Positions 34,813 to 45,158 of a stretch of 64,000 bases of DNA are shown one piece after another. The first letter of the stretch is position 1. Every line of letters begins with the position of its first letter. Below the pieces are notes generated by a model, which saw nothing but the letters and a program-made list of their open reading frames with translations, made no database searches and had not been told where the DNA came from. The stretch comes from Dolomitihabitans soli (GTDB taxonomy: Bacteria; Actinomycetota; Actinomycetes; Streptosporangiales; Streptosporangiaceae). The stretch lies in the NCBI RefSeq assembly GCF_022213955.1, contig NZ_JAKNTW010000011.1, positions 186,001-250,000 of the forward strand, written 5' to 3'. The position numbers and the translations under genes are program-made.

Positions 34813-35765
34813 ATGGACCAGGCCCGCCGGTTCGACGTCACCGCTTCGGCCGCGGCGTCGCCGGAGGCGGCTCCTCATGCGTCCCCGACCGCAAGCGGCG
34901 CAAGCCACAGATCGGGCTGGCGTTCATCGCGCCCTTCGGGGCACTGTTCGCGCTGGTGTTCATCGTGCCCATCGTGTACGCCGCCTACCTCAGCTTCTTC
35001 CAGGACAAGCTCGTCGGGGGCAACACGTTCGTCGGGCTCGCCAACTACGGCAAGCTGTTCCAGGACACGCAGTTCTGGGACGGCGTGGGACGCGTCGTCC
35101 GGTTCACGCTCGTCCAGGTGCCGCTCATGCTGATCCTCTCCATGGCGCTGGCGCTCGCGCTGGACTCCCTGCGCCTGCACGGCGCCAAGTTCCTGCGGGT
35201 GACGATCTTCCTCCCGTACGCGGTGCCGGCGATCGTGTCGACGCTCATGTGGGGGTTCCTGCTGGGCATCAAGTACGGCCTGTTCGGCAGCCTCAACGAG
35301 GCCCTGGGCACGGACTTCAACCCCTTCGCCCCCGACACCACCCTCATCTCCATCGGGGTGGTGGTGACGTGGGCGTTCACCGGCTTCAACATGCTCATCT
35401 TCTACGCCGCGCTCAAGGCCGTCCCGCGCGAGCTGTACGAGGCGGCCGCGATCGACGGCGCGAACGAGCTCCAGATCGTGCGCGCGATCAAGCTGCCGGC
35501 GCTGCGCGGATCGCTGGTCGTCACGGTCATCTTCTCGATCATCGGCACGTTCCAGATGTTCAACGAGCCGCAGATCCTGCCCTCGATGGTGGCCAACAGC
35601 GGCGTCACCACCTTCTACACGCCCAACCTGTACGCCTACAACCTGGCGTTCACCGGGTCCCAGCAGGGCTATGCGGCAACACTCGCACTCGTCATGGCAG
35701 CGATCACGGTAGCCGTCGCATACGCCGTCCAGATCAGGGGGTTGCGCAATGCGTCGGACCACTAG
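34813..35765 (+). CDS. Sugar ABC transporter permease (MalF type) with apparent frameshift
   Basis: The natural start is ATG 34813 (AAGGA upstream, MDQARRFDVTASAAASPEAA). In that frame the membrane domain never appears; the CUT1 sequence RKRRKPQIGLAFIAPF and the rest, to 35765, is in another frame, linked across the C run at 34883-34886. One extra C there would give a continuous protein of about 317 residues, with MFNEPQIL and the EAA loop ELYEAAAIDGANELQIVRAI. Without it, only internal GTG codons such as 34956 are available, and that one would cut the first membrane segment. Sequencing error, real mutation or slippage cannot be separated here. Overlaps the next permease by 17 nt. Confidence 0.8.
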
Positions 35766-36669
35766 CCGGCCGGGCGAGGCCGGGAAGACCTCCGGTCGCG
35801 GGGGCCGACTCCACACTGTGGGCAATCCCAGGAAGAGCACGACGCTCACCGTGATGACGAGCCTGTTCACGCTGTACTGCCTGCTGCCGCTGGTGTGGCT
35901 GGCCATCAACGCGACCAAGTCGCAAGCCGACTTCGTGTCGTCGTTCGGGCTCGCGCCCGGCCGCGAGTTCGCCCTCTGGGACAACATCGTGGAGGTGTTC
36001 CGCTACCAGGACGGGATCTTTTCCCGGTGGCTGCTCAACACCGTTCTGTACGTCGTCGTGGGTGCGACCGTGTCAACCTTCCTGGCCGCCCTCGGCGGGT
36101 ACGCCCTGGCGAAACTCGACTTCACCGGCAAGCGGGTGTTCCTGCTCGTCGTGCTGGGGTCGATCTCGGTCCCCGGCATCGCCCTGGCGATCCCGCAGTT
36201 CCTGCTGTTCGCGCAGCTTGGCATGACCGACACCCCGTGGGCGGTCCTCATCCCGTCCTTCATCAACCCGTTCGGGTTGTACCTGATGTGGGTGTTCACC
36301 GCCGAGGCCGTGCCGACCGGACTGCTGGAGGCCGCGAAAATCGACGGTGCCGGGGAGTTCAGGACCTTCCTCCAGATCGCGCTCCCGCTGCTCGCGCCGG
36401 CGAGCGTGACGGTCCTGCTCTTCTCGTTCGTCTCGATCTGGAACAACTACTTCCTGCCGTTGATCATGCTCAAGGATCCCAACTGGTATCCGCTGACCGT
36501 CGGCATCAATCAGTGGAACAAGCTGGGCTCGACGGCAGGGAACGGCGCCCTCGTCCAGAACCTCGTGATCACCTCCTCGCTGCTGACCATCGTCCCGTTG
36601 ATCATCGCGTTCCTCGGCCTGCAGCGGTACTGGCAGTCGGGCCTGTCGCTGGGCGCCGTCAAGGGCTAG
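35749..36669 (+). CDS. Sugar ABC transporter permease (MalG type)
   Basis: 306 residues, CUT1 permease with six hydrophobic segments. EAA loop GLLEAAKIDGAGEFRTFLQI; C-terminus FLGLQRYWQSGLSLGAVKG is the MalG-type end. ATG 35749 lies within the end of the upstream permease, which indicates coupled translation. Followed 34 nt later by the GH39 gene. No ATP-binding subunit is encoded in the operon. Confidence 0.9.
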   Translation: MRRTTSRPGEAGKTSGRGGRLHTVGNPRKSTTLTVMTSLFTLYCLLPLVWLAINATKSQADFVSSFGLAPGREFALWDNIVEVFRYQDGIFSRWLLNTVLYVVVGATVSTFLAALGGYALAKLDFTGKRVFLLVVLGSISVPGIALAIPQFLLFAQLGMTDTPWAVLIPSFINPFGLYLMWVFTAEAVPTGLLEAAKIDGAGEFRTFLQIALPLLAPASVTVLLFSFVSIWNNYFLPLIMLKDPNWYPLTVGINQWNKLGSTAGNGALVQNLVITSSLLTIVPLIIAFLGLQRYWQSGLSLGAVKG

Positions 36670-36703
36670 TCCTTTGAAGTCTTTCGTGAAGAGAAGTGAG
36701 GCT

Positions 36704-38329
36704 ATGAAGAGAGAACCCCGGCTCCGGATCGACGGTGAGCTGCGTGGGGAGAGTGCGCTCCCGCACGTCTGGAGCAGGTGCATCGGTGCCGGGCGGGCGA
36801 ACGAGGCGTTGCGCGCGGACTGGCAACGGCAATTCGCCGAGGTCGTCGCCGCCTTGGGAATCCGGTACATCCGCTTTCACGGCGTCTTTCATGACGACAT
36901 GTTCGTGTATCGGGAAAGCTATGGCGGCGGTTTCGGCCCGGACACGCCTCTTGCCGCGCCCGTGTACACGTTCAGCTATGTGGACAAGGTGTTCGACTTC
37001 CTGGTGGGCTGCGGCGTCCGTCCCTTCGTCGAGCTGGGCTTCATGCCGCGCGAGCTGGCGACGCAGACCGAGACCGTGTTCTGGTGGGGCGCTCACTGCA
37101 GCCCGCCCAAGGACATGGCGCGCTGGGTCGAACTGGTCACGAGGTCGGTCGAGCACTGGATCGACCGGTACGGGCTCGACGAGGTGCGGGAATGGCGCTT
37201 CGAGGTGTGGAACGAGCCGAACCTGGTTCCCCACTTCTGGACCGGCACGAAGACCGAGTACTTCGAGCTCTACGAACTGACCGTGCAAGCGATCAAGAAG
37301 ATCGATCCGGCCTTGAAAGTAGGCGGGCCCGCGACGAGCGTCTTCGTGCCCGACGACCGCTACAAGGGCGAGACCGAGGACCGCTCCGCAATGCTCGCAA
37401 CGGCTGCCGCGATCGAAGTGGACGCGCTCGACTGGCGCCCGGTCTGGATCGAGGACTTCATCGCCTGGTGCGGGGAACGCGAGCTCCCGATCGACTTCAT
37501 CTCGACCCACCTATACCCCACCGACTTCGCGTACGGCGCCAACGGCGAAGCCGTGCACATCACCCGATACGCCGATGCCACGGTCGACGACCTGACCCTC
37601 CTGCACGAGCTCGTACGGAACAGCGCCTATCCCGAGGCGGAGATCCACATCACCGAGTGGTCGACGTCGCCGTCGGCCCGCGACTTCATCCACGACACGC
37701 CGGCCGCGGCAACCTCCATCACGAGGTCGTACCTGAAGTGCGCGACGCTCGCCGACTCCATCTCCTACTGGACCTTCACGGATGTGTTCGAGGAGGGTGG
37801 CGCCGGGATCGGACCGTTCCATGGCGGGTTCGGGCTGGTGAACGAGGGCGGCATCCACAAACCCACGTTCCACGCGTTCACGATGCTGGGGCGGCTCGGC
37901 GACCGGCTGCTCCTCGCGACGCCCGACGGCGTCGTGACCCGTGACAGCAGGACGTCGGCCGTGTCGGCGGTGTTCTACAACTACCCCGAGGACATGGCCA
38001 TGAAGGGCGTCGGCTCGGCGAACTCGTACCCGGCGGCACGCGCGCTGGCCGAGATGGGGCCGAGCCGACGGATTCACCACTCGATCGGCGGACTGGAGCC
38101 GGGCACCACGTTCCTCGTCGAGATCGTGGACTGGGAGCACGGCCACGCCGCCGAGGCCTGGTACCGGCTCGGCTCCCCCCTCAACCTGTCCAGGGCCGAG
38201 AGCGAATACCTGACCGGGGTAGCCGACTCGCTGCTCAGGTTCGCGCTGACCGTGCCCGACGACGGCGTGCTCGAACTCGACGTCGAACTCGCCCCCTGGG
38301 CGGTGATGTCGCTGCGGCAGCCGGCCTGA
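36704..38329 (+). CDS. GH39 beta-xylosidase
   Basis: 541 residues from ATG 36704 (GAAGTGAGG upstream; TTG 36674 in the same frame lacks an RBS). No signal peptide, so cytoplasmic. GH39 TIM barrel: RYIRFHGVFHDDM near the N-terminus, acid/base Glu171 in FEVWNEPNLVPHFW, FISTHLYPTDF, nucleophile Glu318 in HITEWSTSPS, then a C-terminal beta-sandwich. It hydrolyses imported xylo-oligosaccharides from the non-reducing end. Last gene of the LacI-controlled ABC operon. Confidence 0.9.
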   Translation: MKREPRLRIDGELRGESALPHVWSRCIGAGRANEALRADWQRQFAEVVAALGIRYIRFHGVFHDDMFVYRESYGGGFGPDTPLAAPVYTFSYVDKVFDFLVGCGVRPFVELGFMPRELATQTETVFWWGAHCSPPKDMARWVELVTRSVEHWIDRYGLDEVREWRFEVWNEPNLVPHFWTGTKTEYFELYELTVQAIKKIDPALKVGGPATSVFVPDDRYKGETEDRSAMLATAAAIEVDALDWRPVWIEDFIAWCGERELPIDFISTHLYPTDFAYGANGEAVHITRYADATVDDLTLLHELVRNSAYPEAEIHITEWSTSPSARDFIHDTPAAATSITRSYLKCATLADSISYWTFTDVFEEGGAGIGPFHGGFGLVNEGGIHKPTFHAFTMLGRLGDRLLLATPDGVVTRDSRTSAVSAVFYNYPEDMAMKGVGSANSYPAARALAEMGPSRRIHHSIGGLEPGTTFLVEIVDWEHGHAAEAWYRLGSPLNLSRAESEYLTGVADSLLRFALTVPDDGVLELDVELAPWAVMSLRQPA

Positions 38330-38383
38330 ACGCATCACCGCCTTCGGGGTCCTGGAGTCCGGTCCTCAAGGGAACTTCTTCCT

Positions 38384-39631
38384 TCAGGACGCGTCGCAGG
38401 TGAGGGTGGGGGTGGCGGGGGTGCCGTTGGCGGTGAAGCCGAACGTGGTGGTGCCGTCGGGGGCGATCGAGCCGTTGTAGGACTCGTTGCGCACGGTCGC
38501 TCCGGCTCCGGAGCCGGAGCGGACGCCGTTCCACAGGCTGCTGATCGTCTGCCCGCCGGGCCAGGTCCAGCCGACCGTCCAGCCGTTGACGGCGCTGCCG
38601 CCGGCACGGACGGTCACGGTGGACTGGAAACCACCGGACCAGGAGTTGACGGTCTCCATCGTGGCCGTGCATCCACCGGGTGCGGGGGTCGGCGATGGCG
38701 ATGAGGAACTCCCGAACTGGGAGAAGAACGTCCACACCGCTGCCTTGGTCCAGGTCGTGACGCCGCTGTCGGTGTAGGTGCCGTCCACCGGGGCGGGCGT
38801 GTGGCCGTTGTCGAACGCGGCCCAGACGACCGGATAACCGGCCCGGCACCCGGAGTAGGTGGTGACGATGTGGCTGCGGCTGCCCGAACTCGGCTCAGGC
38901 GGGTTCTGCGCGGTACAGCCGTTGTTGCGGACGAACCTGTCACGCAGCGCCCGTCCCTGCGCAATGCCGAGCACCGTGTCCCCGAGGCCGTGCAACCCCA
39001 TGTACGCGATCGGCTGGGTTCCGCCGCTGCACCCGCTGAGCTGCGCGCCGGAGAAGACTGCGACCGCCCGGAAGACCGTCGGCCGTGAGCACGCGAGAGA
39101 GAAGCTCATGCCGCCGCCGTAGCTGAAACCCAGAGCGAAGCGCTGCGAGGTGTCGACGCAGAGATCCGCCTCGATGAGCCGGATCAGGTCGTCGACGAAG
39201 GTGACGTCCTCACCGTTGCTGTTCGCCCAGCCGTTGTTGAAGCCCTGGGGCGCGACGAAGATCGCGCCGTTGTTTGACAACTGCCTGAGGCCGTAGAAGG
39301 ACCAGGGATATCCGCTGGTTCCGCCGGAGTCGACGTCGGCCGCGGTGCCACCCAGCCAGTGGAAGCCGAAGACCAACCGGTACGGGGTGCCGTTGTGGTA
39401 GTTGTCGGGAAGCCGGAGGATGAAGGAGCGGTTCTTGCCGCTGGTCTGAATCGACTGCGTGCCGCTCCTCAGCGTCGGGGTCTTGCCGCATCCGGCGGTC
39501 GTCGCGAGGGCGCCGGCGGGCGCCGCGGCTGTGCCGGCGTCGCTGCTCATCGCCGCACGGCCCGTGGCCAGTACGACAAGTGCCGCGACAGCAACCGCGA
39601 TCGTTGTGAAAAGGGAGCCGCGTCCTGACAT
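38384..39631 (-). CDS. Secreted CE1-type (feruloyl/acetyl-xylan) esterase with C-terminal CBM2
   Basis: 415 residues from ATG 39631 (GGAG at 7 nt). Signal/anchor segment about 8-27. Residues about 45-310 are an alpha/beta-hydrolase of the PHB-depolymerase-like CE1 group: FGFHWLGG oxyanion loop, nucleophile Ser170 in GFSYGGGMS, GLHGLGDTV (acid) and DNGHTPAP (His). A PSPTPAP linker leads to a CBM2 module (about 318-415; WNGV, NESYNGSIAPDGTTTFGF) for cellulose or xylan binding. It probably removes ferulate or acetate from xylan. An identical copy of the palindromic operator seen before GH43 lies upstream. Confidence 0.86.
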   Translation of the reverse strand: MSGRGSLFTTIAVAVAALVVLATGRAAMSSDAGTAAAPAGALATTAGCGKTPTLRSGTQSIQTSGKNRSFILRLPDNYHNGTPYRLVFGFHWLGGTAADVDSGGTSGYPWSFYGLRQLSNNGAIFVAPQGFNNGWANSNGEDVTFVDDLIRLIEADLCVDTSQRFALGFSYGGGMSFSLACSRPTVFRAVAVFSGAQLSGCSGGTQPIAYMGLHGLGDTVLGIAQGRALRDRFVRNNGCTAQNPPEPSSGSRSHIVTTYSGCRAGYPVVWAAFDNGHTPAPVDGTYTDSGVTTWTKAAVWTFFSQFGSSSSPSPTPAPGGCTATMETVNSWSGGFQSTVTVRAGGSAVNGWTVGWTWPGGQTISSLWNGVRSGSGAGATVRNESYNGSIAPDGTTTFGFTANGTPATPTLTCDAS

Positions 39632-39794
39632 CACGTAACTCCGATCTTGGTGCGGATTCCGATGCGTCTGGATGGAGGAACCATTCGCTACTCCCTTGTT
39701 CGGCGAGATCATCGGCCGGCTTGGGACTACTCAAACGAGGCCTGCGTCCCTTCTCGTACGCGGTTCGCTTCGCCGCATTGTTCCGCCTCTCTGC

Positions 39795-39808
39795 TGTTAG
39801 CGCTAACA
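39795..39808. promoter_or_regulatory. LacI-type operator, perfect palindrome TGTTAGCGCTAACA
   Basis: Perfect 14-bp palindrome identical to 3841-3854, 36 kb away. Located 164 nt before the CE1 esterase start and just downstream of a possible promoter on the minus strand. Confidence 0.75.
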
Positions 39809-39862
39809 AGCCGCTGCTCGGCCGAGACCACTCGGGCCGGTGGAGGTGGTGACGGAACGGAG

Positions 39863-39890
39863 CAAATACGAGGGAGAAAGAAACTGTCAA
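39863..39890 (-). promoter_or_regulatory. Possible promoter of CE1 esterase gene
   Basis: On the minus strand TTGACA (39890-39885), 16-nt spacer, TATTTG (39868-39863). The operator at 39795 would then lie in the leader. Confidence 0.4.
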
Positions 39891-40024
39891 GAGCGCCTTA
39901 ACGTGCAGCGGGTCGGCGGAGGCAGCGCCCAAGCGCGCCTACCTCGGATTATCCAGCCTGGCCGCAGTCGATCGGCGAGAGCGTCGCCATGAAACGTTCA
40001 CCTGAGTCACCGACGAGCGCGGCC

Positions 40025-40033
40025 GAAACTTTC
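40025..40033. promoter_or_regulatory. GAAA-N-TTTC box upstream of xylanase 1
   Basis: GAAACTTTC within CCGAAACTTTCAAAGG, 88 nt before the -35 hexamer. The same 9-mer occurs at 49537 (upstream of xylanase 2) and 51251. GAAA-type inverted boxes have been described in Streptomyces xylanase promoters (from memory). Confidence 0.5.
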
Positions 40034-40071
40034 AAAGGCCAAAATCGCACATCGAACCAGTAAGACCGTAA

Positions 40072-41781
<1,710 letters not shown>

Positions 41782-41860
41782 GCTTTGCCGACTGGTCGCC
41801 CTGGCGCCTGGGCCTGCTGACCCAGACCAGCTCCACCTGCTGACCGCACCCCCGGCGCGA

Positions 41861-41895
41861 CCCTTCCTCGGCCCCGATGGGAGACCGAGGGAGGG
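41861..41895 (+). terminator. Hairpin downstream of xylanase 1
   Basis: CCCTTCCTCGG (41861-41871) can pair with CCGAGGGAGGG (41885-41895), 11 pairs with one G-U and a 13-nt loop. It lies in the 322-nt convergent gap 41782-42103, which otherwise holds nothing recognisable. Confidence 0.5.
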
Positions 41896-42103
41896 TGAGC
41901 CACGCCCGTCCGAAGCGGCCGGGTGTGGCTCAACAGCGGGTTCTCACACGCCCGTGATCGTCCACTAATTGTCTCCCTGGTGGTCCGGGCTGACGGCGCC
42001 CACGCTCGCCCCGCTCGTGCGGGCGGCCTCCCGCGGCATCACGCGCGCGCTGCACGCCGCGGCCGAGGGACGGCCCGTCATGCGCAGTCCAGTATCGGGC
42101 CCG

Positions 42104-42934
42104 TCAAGTCTCCGGCGCGGATAAGGGCAGCACATCCAGCACCGTGTCCGCCAGCTTCACCGCGCAGGGCGCGTACCTCCCGGCCAGCTCATGGAACACG
42201 TGCTGGGCCCTGATCGCCGGCCAGTCGGCGGGCAGGTGCTCGGCGGGCAGGTGCGGGTCCTGGCGGACCAGCTGCAGCCAGTCGTTGTGCAGGAGCAGCT
42301 GACGCGCGAGATCGTCGGTCGCCGCCGGGAGCGGCCGGGCGATGTCCCAGCGCCCGAGGAAGGCGTGGTACCGCCCGGCGATCTGCTCGGTGCCGAAGGC
42401 CTTCCTGACCAGGTCCACCGCCTCCGTCGGCTGCAAGGCCCGCGCCGTCAGCACGGTCACGTGGTCGCCGAGGTCGAGCTGGGCGAGCGTCCCGGCGACG
42501 TCCTTGGTGCCGGGAGCGATCCACAGCCCGCTCTGCAGCAGGCCGAATCCGGCCCAGCTGAGCTGGGAACGCAGATCGTGCCTGGTGCTGCGGCGGCTGT
42601 CCGGGAGTGAGAAGCCGACCAGCGTCCAGGTGCCGTCCCAGTCGTGGTTGACCGCGCCGGTCTCCCAGACCCGCCTGCGCCCGTCCTCCAGCACCTCGGA
42701 GGCGTGCTCGGTGAGCCCGAAGTACACCTTGCGGCCCTGACGGCGCCTGGTCAGCATGCCGCGCTTGACCATGCGGGTGAGCGTGGCACGCACCGCCTCC
42801 TCGGAAACGCCCAGCCGGGCGAAGACGTCGATGACGCTGCCGGAGTAGACGGCGATGTCGCGTCCGAGCACGTACATGCCGAGAAAGCTGAACATCAGCG
42901 ACTGCGGGCGCGCGGACGGCTGATCCTCTGTCAC
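42104..42934 (-). CDS. PaaX-family transcriptional regulator
   Basis: 276 residues from GTG 42934. Residues about 10-85 are the PaaX N-terminal winged HTH (MFSFLGMYVLGRD, SVIDVFARLGVSEEAVRATL), then the PaaX central and C-terminal domains (DWDGTWTLVGFSLPDSRR, QSGLWIAP, RYHAFLGRWD). PaaX proteins repress aromatic-acid (phenylacetate) genes and respond to acyl-CoA thioesters. A TTG start at 42982 would run through the palindromic operator at 42954, so GTG 42934 is preferred. Divergent from an SDR/MaoC chimera, an MHS transporter and an acyl-CoA ligase stub. Confidence 0.85.
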   Translation of the reverse strand: MTEDQPSARPQSLMFSFLGMYVLGRDIAVYSGSVIDVFARLGVSEEAVRATLTRMVKRGMLTRRRQGRKVYFGLTEHASEVLEDGRRRVWETGAVNHDWDGTWTLVGFSLPDSRRSTRHDLRSQLSWAGFGLLQSGLWIAPGTKDVAGTLAQLDLGDHVTVLTARALQPTEAVDLVRKAFGTEQIAGRYHAFLGRWDIARPLPAATDDLARQLLLHNDWLQLVRQDPHLPAEHLPADWPAIRAQHVFHELAGRYAPCAVKLADTVLDVLPLSAPET

Positions 42935-42953
42935 AGAGAGAGGGTAGACGGTG

Positions 42954-42967
42954 GCCGAATATTCGGC
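42954..42967. promoter_or_regulatory. Perfect palindrome GCCGAATATTCGGC
   Basis: Perfect 14-bp palindrome in the 84-nt divergent space between the PaaX-like gene and the chimeric gene. Strong candidate operator for the PaaX-like protein. Confidence 0.65.
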
Positions 42968-43018
42968 AAAACTATGACGCAAGTCGAAAAACTGTCATGT
43001 GTTGTGGAAGTGAAGTCG

Positions 43019-43426
43019 ATGGATCTGTCCGACACGGGGTGCGTGGTCACGGGCGCGGGGCGCGGCCTCGGACGCGCGTATGCGGAGGCCCTGGCCGCTG
43101 CGGGCGCGGCGGTGGTCGTCAACGATGTGGACGCCGCGGCCGAGGTCGCCGCGGCGATCATCGCCGGTGGTGGCAGGGCCGCCGCCGCCGGTGCCGTCGG
43201 CCCCGCCGAACGGGGCGTGACGATGAGCGTCAACTACGGCCTGGAGAAGGTTCGCTTCCCCAGCCCCGTTCGGGCAGGCAGCAAGATCCGCCTGGCCGGC
43301 GAGGTCGTGTCGGTCACCGAGGTCGCGGGAATCGGCGTGCAGATGCTGCTCGACTTCACCGTCGAGATCGACGGCGCCGACAAGCCCGCCCGTGTCGCCC
43401 AGGCCGTCTACCGGCACTACGCCTGA
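43019..43426 (+). CDS. SDR/MaoC chimera created by in-frame deletion
   Basis: 135 residues from ATG 43019 (ATG 42974 is an in-frame alternative). The first 65 or so are the start of a short-chain dehydrogenase: GCVVTGAGRGLGRAYAEALA is the TGxxxGxG cofactor motif, then VVVNDVDAAAE. From RGVTMSVNYGLEKVRFPSPV onward it is the C-terminal half of a MaoC-like (R)-specific enoyl-CoA hydratase, ending ARVAQAVYRHYA. Neither half is complete: the SDR lacks Ser-Tyr-Lys and the MaoC part lacks its Asp/His catalytic loop. Probably a fusion of two neighbouring genes after deletion. Stable product or function is doubtful. Confidence 0.75.
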   Translation: MDLSDTGCVVTGAGRGLGRAYAEALAAAGAAVVVNDVDAAAEVAAAIIAGGGRAAAAGAVGPAERGVTMSVNYGLEKVRFPSPVRAGSKIRLAGEVVSVTEVAGIGVQMLLDFTVEIDGADKPARVAQAVYRHYA

Positions 43427-43447
43427 GAGAAAGCGGAACCCCCCATC

Positions 43448-44752
43448 ATGTCCATCTCGCCCGCAACCTCCTCCAACCCGGTTCAGCTCCGTCGAGCGGT
43501 GGCGTCGAGCTTCATCGGCAGCGTCATCGAGTACTACGACTTCCTGCTCTACGCCACCGCCTCGGCTGTGGTGTTCAGCAAGGTCTTCTTCTCCAACCTC
43601 CCCCCGCTCGCCGCGACGGTCGCCAGCTTCGGCACCTTCGCGACCGGCTACCTCGCCAGGCCGATCGGCGGGATCATCTTCGGCCACTTCGGCGACCGGC
43701 TGGGCCGCAAGCAGATGCTGATCCTGACGATGATCATCATGGGTGTCGCCAGCTTCCTCATCGGCCTGCTGCCCACCTACGCGCAGATCGGCACCGCCGC
43801 GCCGGTCATGCTGGTCCTGCTGCGCGTCCTGCAGGGCATCGCGGTCGGCGGCGAATGGGGCGGCGCGGTGCTCATGTCCGCCGAACACGCCACCGGCCGT
43901 CGTGGCCTGTGGGCCAGTTTCACCAACGCCGGAGCGCCGTTCGGCATGGTGCTCTCGACCGCCGCCCTCACGGGCACCGCGGCTGCCGTGGGCGAGGAGG
44001 CGTTTCTGAGCTGGGGCTGGCGCGTGCCGTTCCTGATCAGCATCGCCCTGCTCGGAGTCGGCCTGTTCGTACGGCTGCGCGTCGAGGAGACCCCGGTATT
44101 CAACGCCGCCAAGAGCCAGACCGCGCCCCGCTCCGCGCCGCTGATGGACGTGCTGCGCAACCACCCCAGAACGCTGCTGCTCGCGGCGGGTGTGGGCATG
44201 TCGGCCTTCGTGGCTCAGGGCACGCTGACCACCTTCCTGATCTCCTACGGCGTGCAGACCGGTTTCGCCCGCCAGGACGTACTGAACAGCCTGACGCTCG
44301 CCTCAGCCCTGGCTGTGGTCGGTATCCTCGGCTGGTCGGCGCTCTCGGACCGTGTCGGGCGCCGCCCGATCGTGCTCACCGGAGCAGTGCTCATGGCGTT
44401 GTTCGCCTTCGCCCTGTTCCCCATGGTCGACACGGGGAACATGGCCATGCTCGCCATCGCCCTCATAATCGGCCAGTCGATCATCCACCCGATGATGTAC
44501 GGCCCGCTCGCCGCGCTGTACGCCGAGCTGTTCAACACCCGCAGCCGCTACACGGGCGCCTCGCTCGGTTACCAGATCGCCGGGCTCGGCGCCGGGCTCG
44601 GGCCGGTACTCTTCGCCCAGATCCAGGCATCGAGCGGGGGCGGCGGGACGATCGTGGTCTCCGCGGTCATCGCGGGCTTCTGCCTGCTGACCGTGGCCTG
44701 CACGCTGGGACTGAGGGAAACCAGCCGTGGAGACCTGACCGAAGGTAGTTGA
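43448..44752 (+). CDS. MFS transporter, metabolite:H+ symporter (MHS) family
   Basis: 434 residues, 12 predicted membrane segments. Typical MHS features: SFIGSVIEYYDFLLYATASA in TM1, GHFGDRLGRKQMLILTMIIM after TM2-3, RVLQGIAVGGEWGGAV in TM4. Relatives carry shikimate, proline/betaine, dicarboxylates or aromatic acids. It lies 21 nt after the chimera and 4 nt before the acyl-CoA ligase stub, with PobA facing it. Uptake of an aromatic or hydroxy acid is a reasonable inference. Confidence 0.88.
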   Translation: MSISPATSSNPVQLRRAVASSFIGSVIEYYDFLLYATASAVVFSKVFFSNLPPLAATVASFGTFATGYLARPIGGIIFGHFGDRLGRKQMLILTMIIMGVASFLIGLLPTYAQIGTAAPVMLVLLRVLQGIAVGGEWGGAVLMSAEHATGRRGLWASFTNAGAPFGMVLSTAALTGTAAAVGEEAFLSWGWRVPFLISIALLGVGLFVRLRVEETPVFNAAKSQTAPRSAPLMDVLRNHPRTLLLAAGVGMSAFVAQGTLTTFLISYGVQTGFARQDVLNSLTLASALAVVGILGWSALSDRVGRRPIVLTGAVLMALFAFALFPMVDTGNMAMLAIALIIGQSIIHPMMYGPLAALYAELFNTRSRYTGASLGYQIAGLGAGLGPVLFAQIQASSGGGGTIVVSAVIAGFCLLTVACTLGLRETSRGDLTEGS

Positions 44753-44756
44753 TCGA

Positions 44757-44890
44757 TGCGGAACGCAGGAGTGGGCGGGTAGCCGGCCCGCAGAGCTCAG
44801 CTGACGCCCGGACGTACCGCCTTCGTCTTCGGTGAGCGGTCCGTGACCTACGCGGAGGTCTACGAGCGCACGTGCGGGCCGGCGACCTGG
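44757..44890 (+). pseudogene. Acyl-CoA synthetase (FadD-like) N-terminal stub with nonsense codon
   Basis: ATG 44757 opens MRNAGVGG, then TAG (44780-44782), then in the same frame PARRAQLTPGRTAFVFGERS and VTYAEVYERT. AMP-dependent acyl-CoA ligases begin MRN-G-GSWPARRA-KTP-RTALVFGDRS-TYAEL, so the TAG replaces a conserved Trp (TGG). After about residue 44 the family similarity ends. The remaining gap to 45158 contains no gene I can support. Once the fourth gene of the PaaX-linked operon. Confidence 0.72.
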
Positions 44891-45158
44891 TCTGCGCCTG
44901 CCGATAATTACATCCGCCCAGGTCATGCCACTATGAGGGCTTCGCGTGGCATGCGCGAGTTCCGACCTTCAGGAGAGGGTGGCGGGTGCGGCATGATGAC
45001 CAGCCGTGCTTCTTCGCCTGGCCTACCTGACTGTCACGAACGCTTTCGCCGCGCTGCGGTTGCTGCCGATGAGCGATCGGAGAGCTCACCACGCTCGCCA
45101 TCAAGATCACACCGTCCACGGTGTGGGAACCCTTAAACGGGCGAATCGACGATCTTGC

